Origin: Pararge aegeria | Lineage: Eukaryota > Arthropoda > Insecta > Lepidoptera > Nymphalidae | Assembly: GCF_905163445.1 (NCBI RefSeq) | Contig: NC_053202.1 | Span: 12,524,001 to 12,588,000 of the forward strand | Direction: 5' to 3' | Length of the DNA: 64,000 bases | In this document: positions 42,157 through 54,070 of the stretch, piece after piece | Layout: the number at the start of each line of letters is the position of its first letter | How positions within the stretch are numbered: the first letter of the stretch is position 1 | Translations under genes and position numbers: made by a program | Notes under the pieces: model-generated | Told to the model about the DNA's origin: nothing | The model's database searches: none | Seen by the model: the letters and a program-made list of their open reading frames with translations, nothing else

Positions 42157-42323
42157 TTGCTGACTCCAAAACTAATACATAAGATGCAACAAGTCAGAAC
42201 TTGTCTCTGTTTCCGTAAGCCTTCACAAAGTTACGGAGTTATAGCGAAGCGGGTGCGTTGAGAGACTGAAATTAATTTATAAGTTTTCAGCTGTATTTCA
42301 ATAATGCATGCCATTGAGTATTT

Positions 42324-42546
42324 GACGACCTCCGTGACGCAGTGGTTGGAGTTATGAGTGGACTCAGGACTTTCAGTTTCGATCCTCGACAGGGGAATCA
42401 CTATTCCAATTTGCTCTGGTCTGGTCTGGTGGGCTTCGGCCTTGCCTAGTTACCATCCTCCCGATAAAGACGAACCGCCGAAAGATTTAGCGTTCCAGTA
42501 CGATGCCGCGTAGAAAACTTTTATATTGGTTTCTTATAACTGCCAT
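42324..42546 (+). mobile_element. SINE-B copy, tail lost
   Basis: 'gacctccgtgacgcagtggt' head, a changed B box 'agtttcgatcctc', 'gctctggtctggtctggtgg' and 'agatttagcgttccagtacg'. It ends where the SINE-C fragment begins. Confidence 0.8.
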
Positions 42547-42547
42547 T

Positions 42548-42650
42548 CGTCATATTATCAACCCATTACCAGCCCACTAAAGAGCAGGTCTCCTCTCGGA
42601 GTGGGAAAGGTTTAGTCCACCACGCTAGCCCAATGCGCATTGGTGGGCAA
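42548..42650 (-). mobile_element. SINE-C tail fragment
   Basis: 'atcaacccattaccagccca' and 'gtccaccacgctagcccaat' follow directly on a SINE-B. Confidence 0.75.
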
Positions 42651-42834
42651 GGATATTTCTAAAAACTGAATACAGTTATACCAGCTCTTGAAGTATTTTT
42701 ATGTGTCGCACGAGGCGATCAAGGGGATATAACGGACATCAGGCAGTTGCGTATTCTGTGTCTTAACTACTATCATCTCTTGCGTACACCAATCCTTCTA
42801 GCCAGCGTAGTGATTATTGGCAAACCCCCCCCCC

Positions 42835-43225
42835 CTACCTACAGTGCAAGCCATAGAGCTGTGGAATGCGCTCCCAATCGACATAAGGCAGGCAACTCTC
42901 ACTATAATTACTTTAAAGAGGACTTGTAATAGTATTTACTGTTATTAATGTATTTATGATATGTTAAAGTATACATTAGTTTATTTATTATTATGGATTA
43001 TTTTATTTGTGTAATCTTGTTCAATTATTAGTTTTTAGTATGTATTTCTTTTAATATGCATAACCTGTAGTCTTTTATCCTTTTGTTTTCCTTATCCTAA
43101 GGTTGCCTGGAAGATATCGCTACTAAGCGATAAGGCAGCCTTTTGTATACTGCTTCTATCTGTGTTTTTTGGTTATTCTTCTTCTGTATTTTTTGTGTGC
43201 AAATAAAGAGAATAAACAATTTAAA
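42835..43225 (+). mobile_element. LINE 3' end with C-terminal coding remnant
   Basis: With a base shift the start reads like SHRAVELWNALPIDIRQATL, a typical C-terminal pattern of CR1/Jockey-like reverse transcriptases, followed by a 3' UTR with the 'ctaaggttgcctggaagata' and 'tactaagcgataaggcagcc' blocks and AATAAA near 43204. A C run at 42825-42834 precedes it. Confidence 0.6.
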
Positions 43226-43751
43226 AAAATCATACGTTTTTCGTTGTAATGAATATTGATATACCCTATCGGAATAGTACCCTCCCCTAACTAGACTTAT
43301 GTATTTCACGGCAGCTCATTGGAAGGGTTTCAAATGTAAGTCCAATATAGTGTAGTTAAAAGTTTCGCTCTCGGTGGAATCAGTTCGTCGGTGGAAACTT
43401 TTAAGTGCCGAACTTACTAAATAATGTACCACTATACACTTAGGGTTGATTGTTTCGTACAGTAGCTAGCATTTATAATTCATTTGAAGGTAATTGCATT
43501 GCTTTATAACCATCTGTGCCAGTAATCCATTTATCACTGCACTTAGATTTGTAACTCAATGTAACCTAGATGCTCAAAACTGAAATGCACATCGCTATGA
43601 ATTTATTTATTTATTATTAGGTACAGGTTTATTTATTTATTATTATATATGTTGTATATGATTTTAAGTAGATAACATTAATTATGGCTAATGTTATTTC
43701 ATGTATGTTTATATTTGATTTGTATTTATAAACAAATATAATTTAATACTA
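43226..43751. other. unrecognised stretch
   Basis: AT-rich; no recognised family. ATTT repeats near 43602-43640. Confidence 0.35.
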
Positions 43752-44341
43752 GCTGACCAGCGCAACTTCGTCTCACTGAATTGGTTATTAGATGTTTTAA
43801 TATCATAAAAAAAACCTAGGACCTAGACCTACCAGGTCCAGTTTTATTTCCAAACTATGTAATTCGCGGCCCGCTGCATTTTTCTTGCTTTTTGCGTTTC
43901 TATACCCGTCGCAACTTCTAAGCGATAGGTTAAATTTGAATAATTTAAAAAGGATTTTCTGGTATATAATCAAAATGGTTAATATTTATAAAACTATTTA
44001 TTTGGATAATGATTAATATCATAACAGGAATGTCAACATCTTACGATTATACAAAAAGCAGTTATTGTGACTTAACCATAACAGTTAGATATATAGCTTT
44101 GCGGCTACTTTTGTAAATAATCATGATTACTTTGAACATTTAGTATATTATTCAAATGTATCATTCATTTTCGCGGCGTACGCCAGTAAAACTCTAAGTC
44201 AGTATGATTTCTTTAAAATCGTCGTTATATTTCAACCTTGTTACAGAAAACCATAGCATAATATAAACTAAAACCATCCATCCATACATACATGATACAT
44301 CCATCTTCACGAACTTTCGCATTTTTAATTTTTAATTAGTA
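43752..44341 (-). mobile_element. long Helitron-like element, family H
   Basis: CTAG at about 43751-43754 after an A and 'accagcgcaacttcgtctca' mark the 3' end on the minus strand. The right end 'aattagtaggat' gives the TC start. At about 590 bp it is longer than its relatives and may hold a further insertion. Confidence 0.55.
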
Positions 44342-45240
44342 GGATGGTACGCATGCATTCGATCGTTGTACCATATTATTGGCAACGGCCAAGAGTTCAA
44401 ACAACTTTCTTATTATTTATTGACTTTTATTTTCCTTATTAGTTTTACACTTTTTTAATTTATCACTCGACACTAATTAACACAAGTTGCTACTTCGTTG
44501 AACGTTCGCGTTCGAATGCCTAAATTTTCATAGGAATGGCCCCCGAGGCGCCATCTTTGTCCCCTCCTAAATTGTTGTTGATCACGTGATATTTAGCAAA
44601 AATGCGCGAACCGGAAACGAACTCGCAATCCATGTTAAATCTTATACAATTTACTTAATATTAATATAATTATTCATTTAGTCTATTTTAAATAATTGGT
44701 GAATAAACAAATATTAGAAATCTACCATAAACAGTATTTATAATAATTACATTCATAATTAACATCCGGAAATAACAATTCTCTAGTCATACTAGGATCT
44801 TGATTATGTTGTTTTATACATTTAAACATTTACATTAAAAGTTTGACAGTAAATAATCTTTAATTAATAAATAACCCTAACAATATGCCTTGCCACTTGC
44901 TGGTATCTGTGAAGAGTTATGTCCTTTATCTCCGACAATATTTATCAGTTCTACATTAAAATAAGACAATACATGCTTGATACAATACACTTTATACACA
45001 CAAATAAAAGAAAGAATTATTAAAATCGGTTTAAATCTAATGGAGCTATGAACTAAAATTTATAATAAATTTCATCCCGTTTCCCGGAGGAAACTTATTG
45101 TTTATCGGGATAACAAGTATCCTATATGTTGACCCGGAATACCAGCTACCATTATACCAAATTGTATTTAAATCCGTTTATAAGTTTTTACGTGATGCCT
45201 GGACAGACAGACAGACAAAAATTTTTGACTATTGCGACAT
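44342..45240 (+). repeat. unclassified repeat AA, copy 2, with extra segment
   Basis: 'ggtacgcatgcattcgat' is followed by about 515 bases absent from copy 1 (44366-44880), after which 'aatatgccttgccacttgct' to 'gtgatgcctggacagacaga' again parallels copy 1. The extra segment is AT-rich and unassigned. Confidence 0.6.
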
Positions 45241-45554
45241 TCCATAATATTCAATGACAAGGTTATATTGGCATGTGCTGATCTAACCTTTAATTTTCTT
45301 CTCCCAATTATTCTATTTACAAATGAAAATATTGGTAAATATCAATGAAATTTAATGAGAATATAAAATGAAATGTCGGAGTCCCAGGAACATTTTACTG
45401 TTTCATCAATAAATAATAATATAAGTTTTACTTAAATCGCGCGTAAAGGTTACACGCACACACTTTTTTTCTGTCACTGAGGTGAATCTCTAGTAAAAAC
45501 AAGATATCTCTTGACTGCGAGAGGCTATATTAATTACCTTAACTTTTGATGTTA

Positions 45555-46150
45555 TTTAGTTTTTCTTTTTTTTTTTTTTATTTATTTATCAAATAAAGCA
45601 ATTACAATAAAATGGTTAGTATAAAAACACCGAAAAAACCGCAGAGGTTTGTCCTCGGTGCCTATCTGCAACGATTACCTAAGGTGTTAATTAAAAGAAT
45701 AAAACCAGCTGTGGGAAAAACATACTGCTACATTGTGGAACGATAGGAACCAAGTAAGACTGTAAATTTTAATTTCTAATAGTAGTAAGTACCAAAATAA
45801 TATAAACTATACGAGATACAAAAGAGTCAGCCAACTAACTTCGCTAAAAAGTATTCTTTGAGTTTACGCTTAATGTTTTTAATATTTACATTTTGGATCA
45901 ACGTTGAAGGTAGTTCGTTCATGAATCGCGGAACCAAAAAGGCGGTCGTACGCTCACCGTATGTATTGTTAGCGCGCGTAATGAGCATGCGGTTGGTAGT
46001 CATCGTCCGCGTATGTACAGGATGTTCATTTTTCCGGAGAATCTTCTTATTAAAGAACTCATTTTTCAATAAAGTATATTTAAACTGTTCCTGAACAGGT
46101 AATGTTTTACAATGATTAAAAAGCCCTAGATCATTACCGTCGTATTTAGA
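45555..46150 (-). pseudogene. LINE 3' end, reverse transcriptase C-terminus with poly-A
   Basis: On the minus strand, 46069-45827 encodes an open frame with HTRTMTTNRMLITRANNTYG, ERTTAFLVPRFMNELPSTL and IKRKLKEYFL. The T/N-rich 'TR..N..L..R...YG.R...F..P...N.LP' pattern is that of CR1/Jockey-like reverse transcriptase C-termini. The plus-strand T run at 45564-45579 is its poly-A tail, so the insertion has a clean 3' end. The 5' part is missing. Confidence 0.72.
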
Positions 46151-47167
46151 TAAAACGTTAGACGAATTTGTGCTGCATATCTAGTTTATGTCATCTGAGA
46201 TGAATATTATATACGCTTGGATGTCTTGACGATGTCGTGTCGTAAGTTGTAAAGAAAACTAAACCATTATCTCGAATACGATCGAGAAAACCGATTAAAG
46301 TTCCCTTTCTTATAAAAATACATTTTTCCGTCAGACTGATTCGGAAGCACTTTTTTTTTATTTTACAAAGTAAGTAGGTACGGTATTATGATTATTTTAT
46401 CTATTTGTATCCATGACGGCTTAAAATAGACGGGTCACGTGCCAACATATAACTTAGACTTAACACTAATTCACTATCCCTCGGGCTAACTTAAGAGACA
46501 TTTATACGGCTCAATATAGTTGTAGTGACAAATGTGGATAAGATAAAACACAAAACACATTTATCAATATATCTATATATAATCACATTAAGAATTTCTT
46601 TGACTGAGAAAATCAAAGCAATTTTTTAACGGTAAGTAAGCAAATTTATCCAACAGTTCAGCATAATGAGTATCCATACGGATAAAAAAGTATCGTAGGT
46701 GTTTTGTTTAAAAGAGGCAGTTACTTCAAAACCACAAGCGGGACACTTCATTTTTAATAGTTTTATACAATTGAGAAACACAACATTTACAATAAAATTA
46801 TATCTAATACATACTATATTAAAAGCACCTACAACATAAAAAAGGACTGGAACGCATATTGTATATTAAATATTGCTTATATACTTCATAGTTAAACATA
46901 CCTTCAAAAAAGGGCGGTGCGTGACTAATTAATGTCGGGGAATTACCTTGTTTTAATGTGGGAAACGCATCTACATATTTTATACATCTTAGATTTTTAT
47001 TCCTACTTTGTGCGGAGCTCTTCGCCCTGGAAGCCTTTATTGTAAAAGGGATTTGTCTATTTTCAAAGGGAGATAATTTGAAATGATCTCAGCCGTTGCC
47101 ATTTTTATAAATAAAGGTACGGCGTCTGTTATTTCAACCGGTAGCCTTTGTAAGAATGCCCGTTTGA
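46151..47167. other. 1 kb with nothing recognised
   Basis: AT-rich, no common repeats; a T run at 46351-46359. Confidence 0.35.
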
Positions 47168-47311
47168 ATTATCCGCGTTGCAGCAAATGACTCTGAAGAA
47201 GTTGATAGATTTGATAATGAAACCCAAAAAGAAAAACAATCTTTCGCAGCCTCTTTAGATGATCTTAAAGCATATCAAAGAACCTGTATTGTCTCCATGT
47301 TACCAAATTAG
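47168..47311 (+). other. short coding-like stretch of unknown origin
   Basis: A 47-codon open stretch has no start codon at its edge but reads NDSEEVDRFDNETQKEKQSF then AASLDDLKAYQR, unusually rich in acidic and basic residues for this AT-rich DNA. 'ttgcag' just upstream (47178-47183) could be a splice acceptor. Its 3' end runs into repeat T. It may be an exon, a retro-copy fragment or chance. Confidence 0.25.
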
Positions 47312-47440
47312 ATGGCGCCACAAAGATCCTGCATCGCGCTAACGAAGTGGTCACAAAAATTTATCAGATATACAACTTCCAAAGACGAATATTCGGACCT
47401 CGGTCCCCGAGCACGATCACCTGCTCACAGCTCAAGTAGG
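47295..47440 (+). repeat. unclassified repeat T, copy 2
   Basis: 'ttaccaaattagatggcgcc', 'gcatcgcgctaacgaagtgg' and 'cggtccccgagcacgatcac' parallel 27050-27190. Confidence 0.6.
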
Positions 47441-47601
47441 TTTAAGTAGGATGTTACTATTTATTAAGTAGAATAAGGTTTTGTTTTTAGTTCCTGAATA
47501 CTAACAGAACCCCTCGGTTACGGACCACTGACAAGTTATACATCGATAAAAAAATTATTTCACAAGAAACAAACGATGATCTCCCACCTACTTATAATAT
47601 T

Positions 47602-47862
47602 CTACGGCTGATTGGCGCAGTTTGTAGCGACCCTGCTTTCTGAGTCCAAAGCCGTGGGTTCGATTCTCACTACGGGAAAAAGTGTGTACTGAGCACGAAT
47701 TTTTTTCAGTGTCTGGGTGTTTATGTGTATATTCTAAGTTTTTATGTATATTATTCATAAAAATATTCATCAGTCATATTAGTACCCATACCGCAAGCTA
47801 CGCTTTCTTTGGGGCTAGATGGCGATGTGTGATAGTCGTAGTATATTAATTTATTATTTATA
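47602..47862 (+). mobile_element. SINE-A copy, full length
   Basis: 'tacggctgattggcgcagtt' head, B box 'gggttcgattctc' with one change, full body and ATTT tail. Confidence 0.87.
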
Positions 47863-49019
47863 ATAACGCTTCTGAGTAATGTAGGGTGACCCTAGCCTTT
47901 GTTAGCGCGTAGAATAGTAGGCGGCGGCGGTGTCTGTGTGATGTATGAGTATCTGCCCACTATAAGATAAAAAATAAACTTCTTTTACTTTCGACCTGCC
48001 CTGTTGAACTTTGTTCATTATAGCGCAAATGTAAGTGACCCTTGACAAAAACGAATAACAAATTTGCATTCTAAATTTATCGAGACTTTTTATAACATAC
48101 AATATAGTTTGATATACAATTTTTTTATGAATAGAAATTACATTAAAGCGTTTTATAAAATGCGTGGGCTTGGTATGTGCACTTTATTTATTAAAGTCAT
48201 TTGTTACTGCCACTTTTAATTTTAATAATATAAAATAAACAGGAATATTTCTTTAATAATCACTGCATAATCGAAGGGGGGAATGTCTGTCTGTGGCATT
48301 GTATGACCTGAATGAATTAACCGATTTTGATTTTGTTTTATTGTGCTGAGAGGTGAATTAGTCGGGAGTTTTCTTAGTTTGGTCGAGATCCAAGGCGTCC
48401 GCCACAACAAAATGACGAATCATTATTTTTTTCTCAACTCCCCCAATATGGGTATCAAATGAAAGGATTTGTCGAATAATGGAGTTGTCAGTTGGAGGTT
48501 TTCAAAATTTATTTTATATATTATTACATTTATTATGTTATTAGTATTTTAATAGTGCGATGAGATAAATACATAAAGCTTATCTAACTGTGTAACAGTT
48601 GATTCAGATGAAGACGACGAAAGAGTTAGAAAAATGGTTTTATATTTTCTTTAACAATTCTATGAATTTTTAGGGGCAATAGAGGTGGTATCAGAACCCT
48701 TAAAAGAGTATAAATCCCAAAGTACAAATCACAACACTTATTATAATAGCCATATAAGACACATCAGCAAAGCACATTATTGTTGGCTATGAAAACATTC
48801 CGTCGAAATTTCGTCGCTTATACAAATGTTTTCGTGCGCCTAATGGCCTTGCCTTGTGCTGTGCCACATATCCGTTGGCGACGAACAAGCCTGTAATGTA
48901 GAGACGAATAGGGTACTATAAATGTGTGTGAGGGTATCCTGCAATTTTCATCATCAAAAATTGTGTTTATTTTATCATCATATCTAAACTTTAGACACTC
49001 ACATTACATTTGATTTAAG
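47863..49019. other. 1.1 kb with nothing recognised
   Basis: AT-rich, no common repeat. A GGC repeat of four units is at 47921-47931. Confidence 0.35.
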
Positions 49020-49320
49020 TTTTTCATGTGTTTTGTATTTTTTATGTTCTTCAGGGGTTAATAAGCTTGTGTAAATGAAAAAAATAATTTTTCGTTTGTT
49101 TATATATTATATTCCATGTTATACTTAGTCCTTTTTTATTATTAATCTGGTTATTGTTTAGTCGAGGATTCAGTGACGACGAAGATATGGGGTCAAGCTG
49201 AAAACCAGTGCTGCGCTTTTTAGTATGCACAAAATTTCTTTTATACTTTAACAAATTTATGACACAAATGTAACATTTTACACAAATGTGTGAAAATAAA
49301 GACGATTTTTCTTTCTTTCT
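49020..49320 (+). mobile_element. possible LINE 3' UTR with TTTC tail
   Basis: 'ggggtcaagctgaaaaccag' and 'tgctgcgctttttag' recall 3' UTR words of some lepidopteran LINEs. 'gaaaataaagacg' holds AATAAA, and TTTC repeats follow at 49308-49322, resembling a LINE tail. Confidence 0.35.
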
Positions 49321-49553
49321 TTCAATATCAAACCATTAATTGTCCGCTACAGGGCATGGGCGTCCTCCCACAATTAGAAGGGTTTAGACTTCCACCATGA
49401 TTCTGAGAACATTATACAAAACTCTCAGGCACGCAGGTTTCAGCACAATGTTATCCTTCCTTAAAGCAAGTGATATTCAATTGCTTAAAACTCTGAAAGT
49501 TACAGGTGCGTGCCGGTCAAACTCAGTCCCTTCTCAGATTACAGAAGTTCAAA
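49321..49553 (-). mobile_element. SINE-C copy
   Basis: 'tatcaaaccattaattgtcc', 'caggcacgcaggtttcagca' and 'aggtgcgtgccggtcaaact' match. The ATG tail is replaced by the TTTC run. Confidence 0.75.
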
Positions 49554-49822
49554 TGAATGCTTTCATCTCGCAACTATAAACAAAATGGCAACCCTTCACA
49601 AAGCTAGTTTACACTTACCGAAGTCACGAAGGTCCTTAACTATATCTTGGAAGCTAAGCTTATCAAATTACACGAGACGTCTGCGTACGTTGCCACCTTG
49701 ATTTTACTTTTACGTTACACGACAAATAGTGGTTTTCAAACACCTTTTTCTTTTCCAAATGATTGTGATGATACAATTAATAGTGAAATCGAAACTTTTT
49801 TCTTTTATTTTATTAAAATAAT

Positions 49823-49916
49823 CATGTTTATCACACAAACATTTTCCAGTTATGGGAACGAAACGGCCTTGGACTCAAAAAGCAGGATTCGCCCATTTTG
49901 TCAATCTGCCGTCAAA
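49823..49916 (-). mobile_element. SINE-A head fragment
   Basis: 'cacacaaacattttccagtt' and 'cggccttggactcaaaaagc' are the reversed SINE-A head. The body is missing. Confidence 0.7.
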
Positions 49917-49989
49917 TATTTCCTATTTTCATGAAAATGAGACAGATTTGGTACGTTTCTCTGTCTGCAGTGATTTAAATAGAAGATCA

Positions 49990-50015
49990 TAATGGGTTGA
50001 TATGATGATGATGAT
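49990..50015 (+). repeat. SINE-C 3' tail scrap
   Basis: 'aatgggttgatatgatgatg' is the terminal SINE-C word plus ATG repeat with no body upstream. Confidence 0.5.
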
Positions 50016-50169
50016 CCGTTAACGGGCTTTGGCAGTTGGCATACAGGCATCACATTAAATGGCATGACGACTGTTTTGTGGCTTCACGAACGCCACAGCA
50101 TATTAATTTTACCAATGAAACTCTTTTTGAGGTAACATTTTCCTCAATATTTATTTTATGTATGAATTC

Positions 50170-50550
50170 TATCGCTAACTATGGGCCTCATAAGAAGGCT
50201 TTGAGTCACTCAGCGAGCGATGGATAGAGCTATGTTAGGAGAATCTCTACGTGATCAAATAAGAAATGAGGAGATTCGTAGAAGAACGAGTTACCGACAT
50301 AGCTCTACGAGTCGCGAAGTGGCAATGGGCGGGGCACATAGTTCGAAGAACCGATGGACGTTGGGGTTCCAAGGTATTGGAGTGGCAACCCCGCACCGGT
50401 AAACGCAGCGTTGGTCGACCCCAAACCAGGGTGACAGACGACATCAAGCGAGTAGCGGGGAGCCGCTGGATACAAGCGGTCCAGAATCGTGGAGTTTGGA
50501 ACGCCCCAAAAAAGACCTATGTCCAGCAGTGGACGTCAATCGGTTGATTA
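50170..50550 (+). mobile_element. RTE-type LINE 3' end, second large copy
   Basis: The early part reads DRAMLGESLRDQIRNEEIRR in one frame, and from 50266 another frame reads RVTDIALRVAKWQWAGHIVR, RTGKRSVGRPQTRVTDDIKR and TYVQQWTSIG up to the stop near 50545. One frameshift near 50285 separates them. The 3' ATG tail is lost. Confidence 0.87.
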
Positions 50551-51857
50551 ATGTATGAATTCTACTAATAATAAACTTTTATGTCTACAAACTGTCAGGA
50601 AAATAGGTATACGGTACGATAAATCGCACAGTATAAATGCGTTTAATCCCATTATCTCTAATACCATTTACAAAACCGAGTCGCACGATTTCCTTTTGTC
50701 ACTATAATACTTTTTCGTGATAGTTTTATATTAGGTTCAGAGTAAGGACCTTAGTTTTTGCACTTACCTTTATTTGTTGCGTAGCTTTGTAGTGGACATT
50801 CGGGAATGAGATCTTACTCACAAAAAGTGAAACGAACGGACGAGCAAGCGAAAACAGAACCTTAATCGCTTAGCCAATGAAAATGCAGCCTCTTGACATG
50901 GCAACAATACATAAGGGATATATTGTGTTTGTTATCAGTAATCATTGAGATGTTATAAGGTGTCGCTTAAAAGCTTTGTATTGGGACGGAAAATTTTATG
51001 TTTAGTCTTTTAAAAACTTACTGACTTATAAAAAATTGACGGTAAGATCTATGCAATTGTAGTAATATATCTCTTAATAGATGAGACGTCTGTATTTTTA
51101 TTATGTTATACAAAATCATAAACCCCAAAAAAAAACAAAAAATGGTACAAAATATGATTTTAATGGTCATCGTCGTATCCCTTCGGTGTCATAATAAGAA
51201 ATCACCATTAAGCCGGATATAAGAAAATCCTATCTTTTTACGATGTTTAGATCTAAATAGATTATTAATTAATAGTTTAAGTTCTCTCCACTTCATTAAG
51301 CAGAACATAACACCTTAAATTGAAATGTTAAATGCATTATATACTTTCGCTCACTATTCCTAGGCACATTATACTGAAGTCGTTTTATTTTTGAAGCCGC
51401 AGCGTTTTTCGAATTTAAAAGACCCATTCAAGATGATGCACACAGTTATTCAATGCAACATCCGTTTCAAAAGCTGCGTAAAAAGATAAATAAAATTTCC
51501 ACAGTACATTGCGTCCGAGCTACGATTTAATTATTTTTATCGTTTATTAAATCTTTATAATGACTTTTTATCGCAAGAATCGATTTCGTAAATTGATAAA
51601 ATCTTCTTCTTTTATCTCTCATTTGATGAGCTTTGCTGAAAATATAACCGAACATTTGGGAATGTCCTTTTGCAGTCATTGGCGCGTTCTATCTATTCTT
51701 CTCCGTAGATTTTTATCAAATTTTTATCAGATTCATATCTATCTAGCGTGCAAAAGCAATAATGAAAATAATCATAGAAATTTATTAATTTACAAAACTA
51801 TTTAGGTATGCTAATATCGGCGAAATACCTATGATACGAATCAAATCACATATTTTA
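50551..51857. other. 1.3 kb with nothing recognised
   Basis: AT-rich; none of the common repeats occurs here; no frame with a domain. Confidence 0.35.
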
Positions 51858-52285
51858 CTAGCTATTGCCCACGGCTTCGCTCTCGTTAAGTTCAATCTTT
51901 GCTTTGTTAAATTTTAACTAAAAAGTCTTGCTGCTAATAGAAAAATATGAACTAATTTAGTAAATTACTTAAAAAATTGTAATTTTCCAATTTTCATTCC
52001 CTATTTGATGCCCTTGGAATTTAAATTTTTAAAATTTATGTATCACGTATTTCTTTATTTTGAATCAAAAACCTAAAATCATAGTTTCATGGATGTAACT
52101 TGAAAAATAAATTGATATAAGAAGGATTTTATAGAAACTTTCATCCCCCATTTAACCCTCTTAGGATTGGAATTTTCAAAAATCCGTTCTTATTGGATGC
52201 CTCCGTTGTAATAACTATCTGTGTGCAAAATTTCAGGGTGGTTAGCGCTGTGAGTTGATAGATCAGTCAAGTCAGTCCTTTGCTT
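51858..52285 (-). mobile_element. Helitron-like element, family P
   Basis: CTAG at 51858-51861 after an A, then 'attgcccacggcttcgctct', gives the 3' end on the minus strand. 'ggatgtaacttgaaaaataa' and 'catttaaccctcttaggatt' match 6870-6960. The TC end is unclear. Confidence 0.55.
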
Positions 52286-52291
52286 TTTATT

Positions 52292-52565
52292 TGACGGCCG
52301 AGTGGCGCAGTGGGCAGCGAGCCTGCTTTCTGAGTCCAAGGTCGTGGGTTCGATTCCCACAACCGGAAATTGTTTGTATGATGAACATGAACGTTTTTCA
52401 GTATCTGGGTGTTTATCTGTATATTGTAGGTATTTATGTGTATTATATTCATAAAAAAATATTCATCAGCTATCTCAGTACCCATAACATAAGCTACGCT
52501 TACTTTGGGGCTAGATGGCGATGTGTGTATTGTCGTAGTATATTTATATTTGTTTATATATTATA
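52292..52565 (+). mobile_element. SINE-A copy, full length
   Basis: 'gacggccgagtggcgcagtg' head and B box 'gggttcgattccc' are intact. The body is complete to 'gtcgtagtatatttatattt'. It is among the best-preserved copies. Confidence 0.9.
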
Positions 52566-52730
52566 TAGAAGATTTCAAAGAAGGCAACCTATATGAACAC
52601 TATCTGAACGTCATACCAATTTGTCTTTATTTCGAACTTATTAGAACATTTGAATTAATCCAGCAATCGAAGATATTCGATTCTGGAACTAAACCTCTTC
52701 TAGTTTTTTGATAGAGGTGACCAGCTATTG

Positions 52731-53048
52731 TCGACCTCCCTGGTGCAGTGGTGAAGGCTGGCTTGTAAGTGGGAGTGGTATCTAACCTGGGAGGGGTGAG
52801 ATACAAGGAATTATATAATAATTCCCAAATTAACAATTTCTGAATTAAAATAATCCCAAATTCTGGCAGGTGGTATGGCCGAGGTTAGAACTTGTATCTA
52901 CAGAGGCTTGCCAAAGGATTTAGCGTTCCGAAACGATGCCCCAGAGAAACCGATTAGGGGTATTAATACCATCTTAAACTATGTTGTCGTTGATGGTACC
53001 AAGTGAGATTGCATTCAAGTGCTAACTTGCAGTGGAATTAAAAGAAGC
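52731..53048 (+). mobile_element. SINE-B copy with rearranged middle
   Basis: 'tcgacctccctggtgcagtg' head, then an altered middle with a repeated 'aattcccaaatt' word, 'ggatttagcgttccgaaacg', 'gaaaccgattaggggtatta' and 'gctaacttgcagtggaatta'. Confidence 0.75.
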
Positions 53049-53212
53049 CTACATAGGTCTAATCTGTCCTTAAACTAGTTCTTTTGAAATTATACTGCCA
53101 ATCCTTTGCTCCGTTGCTGCGTGAAAGGACAAAGCACAACTTTAGGATTCTTATAAAAGTAGGGATGGAAAAGTACAATAACAAGCACACTTTTCTAATA
53201 TTCTATATTAAC

Positions 53213-53345
53213 TATCTGCTAGCGGTTGCCAGCGTTTATTACTGTTTTTTTACGAATCTCGTAACCGTTTATTTTCCTGGGAAAATAGTAACCTATATAG
53301 GTACTCTCCGTCCTTTCAGCTAAGTAACTCAAGGCCAAAAATGAA
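53213..53345 (-). mobile_element. Helitron-like fragment, family N
   Basis: 'atctgctagcggttgccagc' includes CTAG at 53217-53220; then 'gtttattactg' and 'actctccgtcctttcagcta'. Cut at the right. Confidence 0.5.
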
Positions 53346-54070
53346 GTCGATTGGTGCCATAGTTATGGCACTAAATGCTCTGCTGACGGAGTCACCTCAC
53401 TGTGACATATTTGCGAATCCTTGGAACACCGTTTGTAACCATTGCCTACAGTACTGTGAGATATGTAATAGCACCATGTTTTTGGCTTTACTATTTTTTT
53501 GATTTTTTGACAAGATAGTATAATTACTAGTAGGTGAAACTATTGTAAAGTTAATTGAATTGTTATAATTACGTTTTTGTTTCTGTTTTTATTTTTGTAT
53601 TTTCTTCTTTTTTTTTGTTGCCGTTTTAATCTGCTATGTATTCAATTGGTGTAATTAGTGTCAACCGTACTAATTGAATTAAAAATAAATAAATAAATGG
53701 CGTAAAGAGACGACAAACAAACAAACAAGCGCACTGCCGTTAGGAGTAATAGCATCTAATTCCAAGAGTAGTTCACATAAGTGTTCCCGACTTTGATCAA
53801 GGAGCATATTATTAAGTCTATTATTCGGAACCGCTAAGCACAACACAATATTGTGTTTACAAGGAACTAACAACAAACTCTTGTGGAGTTAGCTGAACAT
53901 TAATCTAATTAATAAACTATGCTTAAAACTAATTTACAAGTAATTATACGTATTCTACCCACGATATGCTAATTTCGCGGAGCTTCGGTGTAATCCAACG
54001 ACACGCGGTTTGCTTTGCCGCCTACTGTAACTTAACAATACAGTAAAGAATCTATATATAACCGTATTAC
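53346..54070. other. unrecognised stretch
   Basis: T-rich patch at 53575-53620 and an AAAT repeat at 53680-53698. No family recognised. Confidence 0.35.
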
